Assembly (NCBI GenBank): GCA_020848095.1
Contig: JADLAT010000017.1
Coordinates: forward strand, 124,001 to 188,000
Length of the DNA: 64,000 bases
DNA from: Alphaproteobacteria bacterium
GTDB taxonomy: Bacteria; Pseudomonadota; Alphaproteobacteria; Micavibrionales; Micavibrionaceae
Reading direction: 5' to 3'
A program made the translations under genes and the position numbers. Under the pieces are notes generated by a model. The model saw only the letters and a program-made list of their open reading frames with translations, did no database searches and was not told the DNA's origin. Shown here one piece after another: positions 15,990 through 24,314 of this stretch. Numbering within the stretch: position 1 is the first letter of the stretch; the number at the start of each line of letters is the position of its first letter.

Positions 15990-16394
15990 ATGGCGGACCC
16001 CGTAACACAAGCTGCAGACGCTGCAAAAGGCGTTGCCAGTAAAGTTTTCAACATGACCACGCTCAAATGGCTTGCCGTGGGTGGCATGACAGTTTTAACC
16101 TTTTCCGTGCTGGCACCCGCCGCCGCCGCCGCCGCCCCCATCGCGACTACTGGCACCACTGCAGCCACCGGGGGCGCCACCGCAGCTATTGAGCCTGTGG
16201 GTATTTTCAATTCCTTAGCCGCCGCGCCTAATATACTAGGCACCACGGTCACACCCGATGCAGGCGCTGCGTGGGAGGCTTTAAAGACAAGCTTTACAAC
16301 AGGCGTTGAAGGACTGGCAAATCTCACGGGTGTCGGCGGCAGCGCAGCCACCGCAACGATGGCGGGTGCACCTTTGGCATGCCCGGCGGTCTAG
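15990..16394 (+). CDS. Ala-rich hypothetical protein with one membrane segment
   Basis: 134 residues. GAGGGAG sits seven bases before the ATG, and a good promoter lies upstream, so expression is likely. Residues about 24-48 form a hydrophobic stretch (LKWLAVGGMTVLTFSVLAPA) followed by a run of Ala. The rest is rich in Ala, Gly and Thr with little charge (TTGTTAATGGATAAI), and the protein ends PLACPAV. It could be a single-pass membrane or exported structural protein. I recognise no family. It is transcribed alone, downstream of uvrA. Confidence 0.65.
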   Translation: MADPVTQAADAAKGVASKVFNMTTLKWLAVGGMTVLTFSVLAPAAAAAAPIATTGTTAATGGATAAIEPVGIFNSLAAAPNILGTTVTPDAGAAWEALKTSFTTGVEGLANLTGVGGSAATATMAGAPLACPAV

Positions 16395-16515
16395 TTTTCT
16401 GAAGTCTTTGGAAATCCGGCACCACTTATCCCCAGAGTGCCTACGCCGTTTTCATGCTCCAACTTTGACATATCAAAAGCTTTAGCGTTACTATCTTTCT
16501 CAAAGGGAGATAAAA

Positions 16516-16695
16516 ATGAAACAAAGCAACAATACAGTACAAAACCCCACAGAACCTTTCCGCGCTTCCGCTGGCGGCAGTTCGAGCGAAAATATAGACA
16601 AATCACCTCAACCTTCGCCGATGTCCAGATTTGAAATTTCATATGAGGAGCCCCCTCTACCTAAGGGGGAGGCTCTCCTCGTTGCGCTGGATTAA
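16516..16695 (+). CDS. Small hypothetical protein, 59 residues
   Basis: An ATG at 16516 follows AAAGGGAG by six bases, a good ribosome-binding site. The product starts MKQSNNTVQNPTEPFRASAG and ends SYEEPPLPKGEALLVALD; it is polar, Pro/Ser-rich and probably disordered. There is no membrane segment and no recognised family. A strong hairpin terminator 25 bases after the stop closes the transcript, which supports a real small gene. Confidence 0.5.
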   Translation: MKQSNNTVQNPTEPFRASAGGSSSENIDKSPQPSPMSRFEISYEEPPLPKGEALLVALD

Positions 16696-16720
16696 CAACT
16701 AAAGAGCCGTAAAAAACCAC

Positions 16721-16751
16721 AAACGCCGCCGCATTACGGGCGGCGTTTTTT
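16721..16751 (+). terminator. Rho-independent terminator
   Basis: Perfect 10-bp stem AAACGCCGCC / GGCGGCGTTT around an eight-base loop (GCATTACG), running into a T tract. It lies behind the 59-residue gene. Confidence 0.85.
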
Positions 16752-16822
16752 ATTGAGGTTTCGCCCCTTCTCTTATTTTCTGCCGCGCTTTCCTTTAAGT
16801 TTTCAGGTTCCCTTTCTATACG

Positions 16823-16851
16823 TTGACTCCTGAAATCATCAGTGCTAATGA
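16823..16851 (+). promoter_or_regulatory. Promoter of the cupredoxin-FTR1 operon
   Basis: TTGACT (16823-16828), a 17-base spacer and TAATGA (16846-16851). The -10 box is embedded in a predicted Fur site. Translation of the first gene starts about 50 bases downstream. Confidence 0.6.
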
Positions 16852-16862
16852 AAACCATTCTC
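16844..16862 (+). promoter_or_regulatory. Predicted Fur box
   Basis: GCTAATGAAAACCATTCTC matches the 19-base E. coli-type Fur consensus at 15 of 19 positions by eye. It overlaps the -10 box of the iron-uptake operon, the standard repression geometry. Whether this organism uses Fur, RirA or Irr is not known. Confidence 0.6.
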
Positions 16863-16904
16863 ACCTACGAGGTGCGCTTTTTAACGAATGGGAATTTCAA
16901 GTCT

Positions 16905-17237
16905 ATGAAAAAAACTATCGCTCTTTTGGCCGTTCTTGGGCTCTTCCTTATGACCTCCCTGCCCGCCGCCGCAGCTGAGGAATTTACGATCACCATCAAA
17001 GATCACCGCTTTACGCCGGAAACGCTGGAAATCCCGGCGGGTCAAAAGGTTAAGCTTGTCATCCTCAATCAGGACCCCACCCCGGAAGAATTTGAAAGCT
17101 ATGAGCTCAACCGTGAGAAAATCATCGGCGGCAACAGCAAGGGCATTATTTTTGTTGGCCCGTTAAAGCCCGGGACTTACCCCTATTTCGGTGAATTCAA
17201 CATGGAAACCGCTAAGGGGCAGATTATCGCCAAATAA
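16905..17237 (+). CDS. Periplasmic cupredoxin-like protein (EfeO cupredoxin type)
   Basis: 110 residues from the ATG at 16905. The signal peptide is MKKTIALLAVLGLFLMTSLP with an AAAAEE cleavage region. The mature domain is a small cupredoxin fold: EFTITIKDHRFTPETLEIPA, QKVKLVILNQDPTPEEFES and LKPGTYPYFGEFNME. The usual type-1 copper ligands (Cys near the C-terminus, His-Met) are not all present, as in the iron-transport cupredoxins that accompany FTR1 permeases. It probably oxidises or delivers iron to the permease encoded 44 bases downstream, and is likely Fur-regulated. Confidence 0.85.
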   Translation: MKKTIALLAVLGLFLMTSLPAAAAEEFTITIKDHRFTPETLEIPAGQKVKLVILNQDPTPEEFESYELNREKIIGGNSKGIIFVGPLKPGTYPYFGEFNMETAKGQIIAK

Positions 17238-17281
17238 ATCCGCCCGCTCCCCGCAACGCTTTTAGATCAGAGGTCTGTCAC

Positions 17282-18826
17282 ATGCTCTCCAGCGCACTTA
17301 TCGTCTTTCGCGAAGTCTTTGAGGTGGTTCTTATTGTCGGGATCATACTGGCGGCCACGCGCGGCATCCCCCACCGCAGAAAAGCTATCTATCTCGGCTT
17401 TGCCGGCGGGCTGGGCGGGTCGCTCCTCGTGGCCTTTTTTATGGACAAAATCTCCGCCTTCGCCGAGGGGCTGGGGCAGGAATTTTTCAATGCCGGGATC
17501 TTGTTTACCGCCGCCGTTTTCATAGGCTGGACCGTGATCTGGATGAAGCGCCATGCTCACGAAATGAAAGGGCATTTTGCAAAAATCGGAAAAGCCGTTT
17601 CCGATGGCGATGTTCCGTTTTTCAGCCTTTCCGTCGTTATCGCGCTGGCCATTTTGCGTGAGGGTTCTGAAATCGCCCTGTTCACCTATGGCATGCTGGC
17701 TGCCGGCGAATCGCCTTCGAGCCTGCTGATGGGGTCCTTAATCGGGCTGGTGAGCGGCGGGCTGCTCGGCGGGTTGCTCTATGCCGGACTGGTCCGCATT
17801 TCCACCAAGCATTTCTTCCGCATTACGAGCACTTTGCTCATCCTTCTGGTGGCCGGAATGATGTCTCAGGCTATCGGTTTTTTGACCGCAGCCGGGGTGT
17901 TTGAAAATCTCTCTCAAACCATCTGGGACACATCATGGCTTCTGGGGGAACACGGCATTATCGGCCAGAGCCTTAAAACCCTGATCGGCTATACCGCCCA
18001 ACCTACACTTATCCAACTTATCGTTTACCTCTTAACATTAGGAATACTCACTATGTCTTTAAAACTATCCAGCACTAAAAAACTTCCAACACGCGCGGCG
18101 GTCGGCGCGCTTATTCTTGGTATGATAGCCGGGCTTGCCATGCCGATGCAGGCGCATGCCACGAAAAAAGTCTATGCCCCTTACGTTGAAAAAGGCGAGC
18201 TGGAGCTTGAATATCGCGGCGGCTATGACATTGACGATAACAACGATGTGGACGGCGCGTGGAAGCAAAAATTTGCCATCGGTTACGGCGTGAATGATTT
18301 CTGGTTTACCGAGCTTTACGGCGAAGTCGAAAAAGACGGGGAGAGCGATGCCGACGCCGAATTTTCAGCCATCGAATGGGAGAACAGATTTCAGCTGACC
18401 CAGCCGGGGCAATACTGGCTTGATCTGGGATTATTGACCGAGCTTGAATACAACACCTCCGGCGGGGCGGACAAGGCAGAAGCAAAATTGCTTCTGGCCA
18501 AGGACACCGGGGCGTTTACGCATCTGGCCAATCTGGGTCTGGAGCGCGAGTTTGGTGAGGATTCCGAAGATGACACCGAATTTGGCGTTTCCTGGAGCAG
18601 CCGTTACCGCTACAGCCCTGCCTTCGAGCCGGGCTTTGAAATCCACAGCGAATTTGGCAAGCTGAATGATAACAGTGATTTTAATGATGAAGACCACCGC
18701 GCAGGTCCGGTCGTTTACGGACAGCTCGGCCCGGTTAAATATGATGTTGGCTATCTGGTTGGTCTCTCGGACGGCGCGCCTGACGGCACGGTCAAAGTTC
18801 TTCTGGCATATGAGTGGCACTTCTAG
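17282..18826 (+). CDS. FTR1 iron permease fused in frame to an outer-membrane-protein-like domain
   Basis: 514 residues without a stop. Residues 1-257 are a complete FTR1/EfeU permease with seven hydrophobic helices and both iron-binding motifs: FREVFEVVLI (REXXE) and ILREGSEIALF. At residue 258 (ATG at 18053, preceded by AGGA at good spacing) begins what looks like a separate protein: a signal-peptide-like stretch MSLKLSSTKKLPTRAAVGAL then a QAHA cleavage site. A beta-rich domain with alternating strands follows, ending AYEWHF, which suggests an outer-membrane barrel. A cupredoxin gene precedes it and a strong terminator follows. Either a lost stop codon created a fusion, or translation restarts internally. 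Confidence 0.85.
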   Translation: MLSSALIVFREVFEVVLIVGIILAATRGIPHRRKAIYLGFAGGLGGSLLVAFFMDKISAFAEGLGQEFFNAGILFTAAVFIGWTVIWMKRHAHEMKGHFAKIGKAVSDGDVPFFSLSVVIALAILREGSEIALFTYGMLAAGESPSSLLMGSLIGLVSGGLLGGLLYAGLVRISTKHFFRITSTLLILLVAGMMSQAIGFLTAAGVFENLSQTIWDTSWLLGEHGIIGQSLKTLIGYTAQPTLIQLIVYLLTLGILTMSLKLSSTKKLPTRAAVGALILGMIAGLAMPMQAHATKKVYAPYVEKGELELEYRGGYDIDDNNDVDGAWKQKFAIGYGVNDFWFTELYGEVEKDGESDADAEFSAIEWENRFQLTQPGQYWLDLGLLTELEYNTSGGADKAEAKLLLAKDTGAFTHLANLGLEREFGEDSEDDTEFGVSWSSRYRYSPAFEPGFEIHSEFGKLNDNSDFNDEDHRAGPVVYGQLGPVKYDVGYLVGLSDGAPDGTVKVLLAYEWHF

Positions 18827-18859
18827 GCGCGCGCAGAACGAAACCGTAGTTCATTTTCC

Positions 18860-18901
18860 GGCTCATCCCTTATATAAAAAGGGGTGGGCCTTTTTATTTT
18901 T
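18860..18901 (+). terminator. Rho-independent terminator of the iron operon
   Basis: Ten-bp stem GGCTCATCCC / GGGGTGGGCC (two G-T wobbles), an AT-rich 11-base loop, then TTTTTATTTTT. Confidence 0.85.
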
Positions 18902-18934
18902 GATTGATTAATGATGATGCGCCGTGAAGAAATA

Positions 18935-19021
18935 TGGTGCGGGTGGTCGGACTCGAACCGACACATCCTTGCGGATACCAGATTTTGAGTCTGGCGCGTC
19001 TACCAATTCCACCACACCCGC
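18935..19021 (-). tRNA. tRNA-Leu (anticodon CAA)
   Basis: Class II tRNA on the minus strand. The acceptor stem GCGGGTG pairs with CACCCGC, followed by A and an encoded CCA. The anticodon stem CCAGA/TCTGG encloses CTCAAAA, giving anticodon CAA. A variable arm (ATCCGCAAGGAT) and the T-loop GGTTCGAGTCC are present. Length is 87 bases with CCA. Confidence 0.97.
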
Positions 19022-19055
19022 ACATTAAAAAAAGCATGGTATAGACGTGGAGAAA

Positions 19056-19085
19056 GTATTACTCTTGCGCATACCGCGCTGTCAA
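19056..19085 (-). promoter_or_regulatory. Sigma70-type promoter for tRNA-Leu
   Basis: On the minus strand a perfect TTGACA (19080-19085), an 18-base spacer and TAATAC (19056-19061), about 35 bases before the tRNA. Confidence 0.55.
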
Positions 19086-19110
19086 CCTGCATCACTACGC
19101 AAAAACTCGT

Positions 19111-19638
19111 ATGAACAAAATAATTTCCATTGTTAAAACATGTTCCTGCGCTCCGGCGCGTGTTTTAATGCTGAGCGCGGCTATATCCATTCTGGCTTTG
19201 GCGGCGGCTTTTGCCTCCGAGGCTTTTTTGGGGCTGGAGCCGTGCAAGCTGTGCATCTATCAACGCTGGCCCTATGTACTGGCGGCGGGGATTGCCTTTG
19301 CCGGGCTTATCGCGCGCGGTAAATATCCGCAGCTGCCTGCGCATGCCCTTCTGCTGAGCGCGCCGGTTTACTTGCTGAATGCGGGAATTGCCTTTTACCA
19401 TTCGGGCGTGGAGCGGCATTGGTGGAAATCGGCCATTGATGGCTGCGTCATTCCCGGCTTTGGCAAGACGGAGCAAAGCTTTCTTGAAAATATCCTGAGC
19501 GCGCCCGCCGGGCGTTGTGATGAAATTCCGTGGGCGGACCCTCTGCTCGGCCTGTCGATGGCGAATTATAACATTGCGCTTTGCCTTGCCTTATTTGCGC
19601 TCTGCGTGTTTGGCCGCCTGTCCTGCTCTAGGGATTAA
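19111..19638 (+). CDS. dsbB: Disulfide bond formation protein DsbB
   Basis: Inner-membrane quinone reductase that reoxidises the periplasmic thiol oxidase DsbA. 175 residues with four hydrophobic helices. The first periplasmic loop has the redox pair C45-C48 (LEPCKLCIYQRWPYVLA), and the second has C112 and C136 (DGCVIPGF and AGRCDEIPW). These are the four essential Cys of the family. The C-terminus overlaps by 11 bases the convergent DUF218 gene. No dsbA is in the window. Confidence 0.93.
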   Translation: MNKIISIVKTCSCAPARVLMLSAAISILALAAAFASEAFLGLEPCKLCIYQRWPYVLAAGIAFAGLIARGKYPQLPAHALLLSAPVYLLNAGIAFYHSGVERHWWKSAIDGCVIPGFGKTEQSFLENILSAPAGRCDEIPWADPLLGLSMANYNIALCLALFALCVFGRLSCSRD

Positions 19639-20371
19639 TGGGCGCGAGCGTTTCATTTTTGCGCCGCTCTTCTTCCCAATCGGGAACAACACAGAATTTC
19701 CCAACATTACCCTTCGGGTTTTTTGGGTCCATGTTTCTGGCTTCCTTGACGACATGCCCTGCAAGCTTGGATTTATGCCAGTTTTCCGGAGTAAGGCCAA
19801 AGACACCAACGGGGCATGGCACCAAAGGTCTATTTTCTCCATAACGCCGAAATGTGCCGATCAACCGCGCCATATAGGGCGCATAGCCAACGATGGTTGC
19901 GGATTCAAAATCCAGCTTCATCACGTCTTGAACAATCTCATGAGTGTGGCAGGCGCGACTACCAATCGTGATTTGATTACCCCATGTTCCACGCCGTTCC
20001 AGAACTTCTTTCATGTAATCGGCTTCTGTGGCTAGAGAAAAAATGTCCTTAATGGTTTGAGACTTCAATATTTCCGGATTTCTATCCATTACCAGAGCCA
20101 AAGCTACTTCCGGCTGGAAAATACGTGCGCCACCCGCAACAACATGGCGCTCATAAGCTCCATTCATCTGAAGTGTGCTTGCAAGGCTAGCCACTTTGCC
20201 AGAAGTACTGCGCCCTCCAAAAATAACCCCTACATCTGTCTTTTTTAGATGGGATTTTGCATCGCGCAAACCACGAGCAGTTCTGTGCAAATCATCAGTA
20301 ATGCAAAATCCATTAAAAGGCTCAAACAGTCTTTGGTTGACTATTTCTACAATTTCTGGCGCTAATGCCAT
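19628..20371 (-). CDS. YdcF-like DUF218 domain protein
   Basis: 247 residues from MALAPEIVEIVNQRL, a start chosen because GGAGAAAAG precedes it; the longer frame adds 17 residues. The DUF218 fold is suggested by VGVIFGGRSTSGKVASLAS, ERHVVAGGARIF and TWGNQITIGSRACHTHEIV, the last resembling the substrate-binding loop that usually reads SxxTxEN. YdcF binds S-adenosylmethionine, while other members act in envelope biogenesis; no role can be assigned. Unlike SanA/ElyC it lacks an N-terminal membrane anchor. It is divergent from the PBP gene and convergent with dsbB. Confidence 0.65.
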   Translation of the reverse strand: MALAPEIVEIVNQRLFEPFNGFCITDDLHRTARGLRDAKSHLKKTDVGVIFGGRSTSGKVASLASTLQMNGAYERHVVAGGARIFQPEVALALVMDRNPEILKSQTIKDIFSLATEADYMKEVLERRGTWGNQITIGSRACHTHEIVQDVMKLDFESATIVGYAPYMARLIGTFRRYGENRPLVPCPVGVFGLTPENWHKSKLAGHVVKEARNMDPKNPKGNVGKFCVVPDWEEERRKNETLAPINP

Positions 20372-20442
20372 GATCTTTTCTCCTTCGAGTCTCTTGAATG
20401 GCGCGAACGTTATAACAAACAAAGAATTACGTCAATAAAAAC

Positions 20443-22464
20443 ATGGCCAGCAAGCACCCCTCTCCGCCCAAAAGAACCCGAAAGAAGGCCCCGCCGAAGC
20501 GGTCTCTTTTAGGCCGCCTGTTTAAATGGGCCTTTGTGCTGGGCCTGTGGGCCGGGATTTTCGTTCTGGGTATTGCCGCATGGTATGCTAAGGATCTGCC
20601 GGATATTGCCAAAAGCGCGAGTTTTGACCGCAAACGCTCCATCATTGTCAAAGCTGCGGACGGGCAGGTTGTCGCCCGCTATGGGGAGATCATTGGCGAG
20701 AGCGTCACGGTAAAGGATCTGCCAGCCTGCCTGCCCCAAGCGGTGATGGCGATTGAAGACCGCCGGTTTTATTATCATTTCGGGATTGACCCTCTCGGCC
20801 TTTCACGCGCCGTTGTTGTGAACGTCAAGGAAGGCCGCGTGGCACAGGGCGGCTCCACCATCACGCAGCAGCTTGCCAAAAATCTTTTCCTCTCGCAGGA
20901 ACGCACGCTCAAGCGTAAAATTCAGGAAGCCATGCTGGCGATCTGGCTGGAATATTCCCTGACCAAGGATGAAATTCTCTCCGCCTATCTCAACCGGGTT
21001 TATCTCGGCACCGGAACCTATGGCGTGGACGCCGCCGCGCGGCTTTATTTCGACAAGCCCGTGAACAAGCTGAGCCTGCGTGAATGCGCGACACTGGCCG
21101 GGATGCTCAAGGCGCCCTCGCGCTATTCCCCGCTGCGCAATCCAGAGCTGGCTAATGAGCGGGCCGATCTCGTTATTCAGGCCATGGTGGATGCCGGGTA
21201 TATTACAAAGGACGAGGCTAAGAAGGAAAAATATATAGCGCCCAAGACGGCTGAAAAAGACGAAAACGAAGACACTGTGCGTTTTTATACAGACTGGATC
21301 GTGGATTCTCTGGGGGACATGATCGGCACGCCGGATGAGGATCTGGTCGTGGAAACCACGCTGAACGTCAAAATTCAAGACACGGCAGGCAAGGCCATCA
21401 ATACCGCGCTTGATGAGGCCGGCGAGGCTAAACACATCTCCGAAGGCGCGATGATCGTCATGCGCCCCAATGGCGAGGTTGTGGCGCTGGTCGGGGGGCG
21501 TGATTACAATAACAGCCAGTTCAACCGCGCGACACAGGCCCGCCGCCCGCCCGGCTCCGCCTTCAAGCCTTTGGTCTATCTTACCGCGCTGGAGCAAGGA
21601 TGGGACCCGCAGGATATTCTCATTGATGAGCCGATTACCACCGGACGCTACCGCCCCAAGAATTTCGGCAATCGCTATCTTGGCGAAGTCACGATGGAGC
21701 AGGCCCTGACCTACTCCCTCAATACGGTGGCCTATACGCTGATGAAAGAGGTTGGCCCGGCGGCGGTGATCGACACGGCGCGGCGCATGGGAATTACAGC
21801 AGATCTTGAGGCCGATCTTTCCCTCGCATTAGGCAGCAGCGGCGTTTCCCTGCTGGAGATGGCCAATGCGTATGCGACCATCGCCAATGGCGGGATGAGC
21901 GTTACGCCCTATGCCATCACCAAAATTACATCCGAAGACGGCAAGCTCTATTACGAGCGGGCCAAGGGGATTCCCGCCAAACGGGTTTTTGAGGAATACG
22001 ATATACAAAACCTGACCTCAATGATGAATATGGTTATCGAACACGGCACCGGACAGGGGGCGAATTTCGGCGTGCCCGCCGCCGGGAAAACGGGCACCAG
22101 CCAGGACAGCCGCGATGCCATGTTTATGGGATTCACGCGGGAACTGGTTGGCGTCGTCTGGCTGGGTAATGACGATAACTCCCCCATGAAAAACGTGACG
22201 GGCGGAAGCTATCCGGCAAAAATCTGGCGCGAGGTCATGAGCAAATCAACTGGACAATACGCCCCGTTTTACAGCCGGGATTTCATGCCGCCCTCTTCTT
22301 TTGAGCGTATGTTAAGCTCCTGGTTTTCTCGTGCGCCCACCGTGCGCCGTGAACACGCGCAGCAACCGCAAAAAAGAGCCCCGGCGCAATATCCCGATAG
22401 CGTACTAAAAAATCTGGAAGCGGAAATGAGAAGCATCCCCGAAGGTAACCGGTATAACGACTAG
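20443..22464 (+). CDS. Class A penicillin-binding protein (PBP1A family)
   Basis: Bifunctional peptidoglycan synthase, 673 residues. A basic, Pro/Lys-rich cytoplasmic start precedes one membrane anchor (FVLGLWAGIFVLGIAAWYA). The glycosyltransferase domain has EDRRFYYHFGIDP, GGSTITQQLAKNLFL and KRKIQEAMLAIWLE. The transpeptidase domain has Ser372 in GSAFKP (SxxK), YSLNTVA (SxN) and KTGTS at 549. Length is short for PBP1A (often 750-850), fitting the compact PBP1A/PbpF type. The C-terminal tail is basic and disordered (EHAQQPQKRAPAQYP). Confidence 0.95.
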   Translation: MASKHPSPPKRTRKKAPPKRSLLGRLFKWAFVLGLWAGIFVLGIAAWYAKDLPDIAKSASFDRKRSIIVKAADGQVVARYGEIIGESVTVKDLPACLPQAVMAIEDRRFYYHFGIDPLGLSRAVVVNVKEGRVAQGGSTITQQLAKNLFLSQERTLKRKIQEAMLAIWLEYSLTKDEILSAYLNRVYLGTGTYGVDAAARLYFDKPVNKLSLRECATLAGMLKAPSRYSPLRNPELANERADLVIQAMVDAGYITKDEAKKEKYIAPKTAEKDENEDTVRFYTDWIVDSLGDMIGTPDEDLVVETTLNVKIQDTAGKAINTALDEAGEAKHISEGAMIVMRPNGEVVALVGGRDYNNSQFNRATQARRPPGSAFKPLVYLTALEQGWDPQDILIDEPITTGRYRPKNFGNRYLGEVTMEQALTYSLNTVAYTLMKEVGPAAVIDTARRMGITADLEADLSLALGSSGVSLLEMANAYATIANGGMSVTPYAITKITSEDGKLYYERAKGIPAKRVFEEYDIQNLTSMMNMVIEHGTGQGANFGVPAAGKTGTSQDSRDAMFMGFTRELVGVVWLGNDDNSPMKNVTGGSYPAKIWREVMSKSTGQYAPFYSRDFMPPSSFERMLSSWFSRAPTVRREHAQQPQKRAPAQYPDSVLKNLEAEMRSIPEGNRYND

Positions 22465-22494
22465 CGGATTATGCTTGTCCGTTTAGTCTGACCA

Positions 22495-22953
22495 TCAGGA
22501 AATCACTGTGCGGGAAACCGGAACAGCGTACTCACCGCGAAAGGCCGCAAATTTATCTTCGCCATTTTCATCCCAGAAATTTTTGAGCGCCAGAAGCGAA
22601 ATGGACGGACCGCCCACTTCCCAGCCGCTGCGCATCAACGCGCCATCGGCGTAGGATAGAAACTCTGCCGGGAAGGCCATGCGCGGTGCGCGCAGCCCCA
22701 GATCAACAAGCACTCTGGCGACATGCGCATCACTGCAATTCAAAAGATCTGCGGTGAACTGCATTGCGGAAAGCGCCTTGATCTCCATCCTTGAATTGGG
22801 AACAAGCCGCAGGTGGCGCATAAAGCGCGCATAAATTTCCATTTCCTGATCCTGCTCGGCATCGGGCGCGAGGGGCAGAAGAATCGCCTGCGATGCCTTC
22901 GCGGGGATTGCTGCAAATAAATTTCCTGCTGTATCTACGCTGGTCTGTATCAT
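22495..22953 (-). CDS. Hypothetical protein, 152 residues
   Basis: Starts MIQTSVDTAGNLFAAIPAKA with GGGAG at good distance upstream. It is predicted soluble and mixed alpha/beta. A helix-turn-helix-like segment can be imagined in MQFTADLLNCSDAHVARVLV followed by DLGLRAPRM, but this is weak. No signal peptide, metal motif or recognised family. It is tail-to-tail with the PBP gene and separated from rnhA by a 160-base gap in which I see nothing notable. Codon usage resembles the neighbours, so it is probably a native gene. Confidence 0.7.
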   Translation of the reverse strand: MIQTSVDTAGNLFAAIPAKASQAILLPLAPDAEQDQEMEIYARFMRHLRLVPNSRMEIKALSAMQFTADLLNCSDAHVARVLVDLGLRAPRMAFPAEFLSYADGALMRSGWEVGGPSISLLALKNFWDENGEDKFAAFRGEYAVPVSRTVIS

Positions 22954-23115
22954 AACAAACTCCCTTCGTTGTGAGGTCTTTTCTCAGGACACCCCTAAAG
23001 AAAAACCCTGTCTATTGTCAGGCTCCCAGCAAATGGTTAACAGAAGATTAAGGTTCCCTCCCAGCGGGGGAAACGCCGGATTTAAAATGTGGACAAAAAA
23101 GAGGCGCGGGCGATC

Positions 23116-23550
23116 CTATGATGGCGTAAGCGTTGCGATCCCTGCCCTTGCCAGCACATCGGCACGTTCATTTTCAGGATGACCGTCATGACCCCGGACC
23201 CAGTGGAATTTCACTTCATGCTGCGCAACCAGCACATCGATTCGCTTCCACAAATCCTGATTTTTAATCTTGGCGGGCCAGCCTTTGGCCTTCCAGCCGC
23301 TCATCCATTCGCTAACCCCTTTTTGTACATAGGTGCTGTCGGTATAAAGATCCACGCGGGAGGATTTCTTCAGCGCCTCCAGCGCCTTGATAACGGCCAT
23401 CATCTCCATGCGGTTATTGGTGGTGTCCGGCTCACCGCCGAAAAGCTCCTTTTCATGCGCCCCGGCCCGTAAAATCGCGCCCCAGCCGCCCGGTCCCGGA
23501 TTACCACTGCATGCGCCGTCGGTGAAAATTTCTATGGCAGGTTTGCTCAT
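23116..23550 (-). CDS. rnhA: Ribonuclease HI
   Basis: Cleaves RNA in RNA-DNA hybrids. 144 residues, the normal length. The four catalytic acids are D11 ([15 protein letters not shown]), E49 ([10 protein letters not shown]), D71 ([11 protein letters not shown]) and D131 (ENERADVLA). The basic handle [13 protein letters not shown] and the [10 protein letters not shown] loop are conserved. The start overlaps the upstream P-loop gene by four bases. In many alphaproteobacteria rnhA follows ispH and thrB; here a different gene sits in the middle. Confidence 0.97.
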   Translation of the reverse strand: MSKPAIEIFTDGACSGNPGPGGWGAILRAGAHEKELFGGEPDTTNNRMEMMAVIKALEALKKSSRVDLYTDSTYVQKGVSEWMSGWKAKGWPAKIKNQDLWKRIDVLVAQHEVKFHWVRGHDGHPENERADVLARAGIATLTPS

Positions 23551-24314
23551 ACCGCTTTTCCCTCGGCGCGCAGGGCTGCCGCGATGCGCTCCAGAAAATC
23601 TGCCGCATCCGCAACCCCTTGCAGGGTTTTTGTCTCCACGCTCACGCCATAACGATCAGCCAAGGCCTGATATTTTGGAAGACGCGCGGCAAAAAGATGC
23701 GGGAAAACCCAGCGCGCAAAATCATCGGGCGTGATCTGCTCCGGCGTTTCCAGTTCCTGAATTTCTAAATACTCCGCCACCCATTCCTCGAATTTCTGCG
23801 GGGGGAAAAATAACGGCTTGGGATGGCTGATTGCCCGCGCCTTGACGATCTCCTCTTCCTCCGGGCTGGCCTTGAGGTAGATAAAAAATGTTTGCGCGCC
23901 CAGATTTTCAATCAGGGATTCATCCAGAATTTCGCACAGACTACCCGTGGAATCGTGAACGAAATTCTCCGGTGCGGCGTGCAATGCTGCCTGCACTCCG
24001 GCGATGGAGGCACATTCCGCGTCATAATAGCATTTCTGGCGTCTTTTAAATTCCGCGAGCGGCAGGCCGCCCGTATCCGGATTACCCAGCTTGCCGATAA
24101 AGGCTGAAAGTGCGCTTAAATCCTCCGGCGTTTCCACCGCCCCGGCCAGCGCCTCCCGCATGTGCTTCGTCCCGATTTCGTAATCGCAGGAATAGCGCCG
24201 CCACCCGCCTTGCGCCAGCACCCCTGAAAGATAGGTCTTGCCCACGCCGGACATGCCGATGAACGTAATGGCCTTGCGATCCTTCTTTAAAAATTCCTCA
24301 GCGGAGAGCTTCAC
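23547..24314 (-). CDS. P-loop NTPase, shikimate-kinase-like
   Basis: 255 residues. Walker A is GMSGVGKT at residues 20-27 ([20 protein letters not shown]). A conserved [14 protein letters not shown] follows, resembling the substrate-binding region of shikimate-type small-molecule kinases. Later blocks are [13 protein letters not shown] and [20 protein letters not shown]. The substrate is unknown and could be a small metabolite. It overlaps ispH upstream and rnhA downstream by four bases each, so it belongs to one operon. It occupies the place where homoserine kinase thrB is often found, but its sequence is not ThrB-like. Confidence 0.78.
   Translation of the reverse strand: MKLSAEEFLKKDRKAITFIGMSGVGKTYLSGVLAQGGWRRYSCDYEIGTKHMREALAGAVETPEDLSALSAFIGKLGNPDTGGLPLAEFKRRQKCYYDAECASIAGVQAALHAAPENFVHDSTGSLCEILDESLIENLGAQTFFIYLKASPEEEEIVKARAISHPKPLFFPPQKFEEWVAEYLEIQELETPEQITPDDFARWVFPHLFAARLPKYQALADRYGVSVETKTLQGVADAADFLERIAAALRAEGKAV

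Noticed and set aside
19628..19638. dsbB and DUF218 gene tail overlap as sign of a frame error
   Set aside because: Both C-termini look normal; short convergent overlaps are common here (cysE, nadK/ligA).
20372..20442. TTGACG and TATAAC as promoter of the DUF218 gene
   Set aside because: The spacer is only 14 bases, too short for a sigma70 promoter.
20803..21597. Long antisense ORF (264 codons) opposite the PBP gene; similar ones at 24488-25270, 51745-52647, 54808-55710 and 62507-63373
   Set aside because: All lie fully inside secure genes on the other strand, have no homology I can see and arise from GC-rich third positions.
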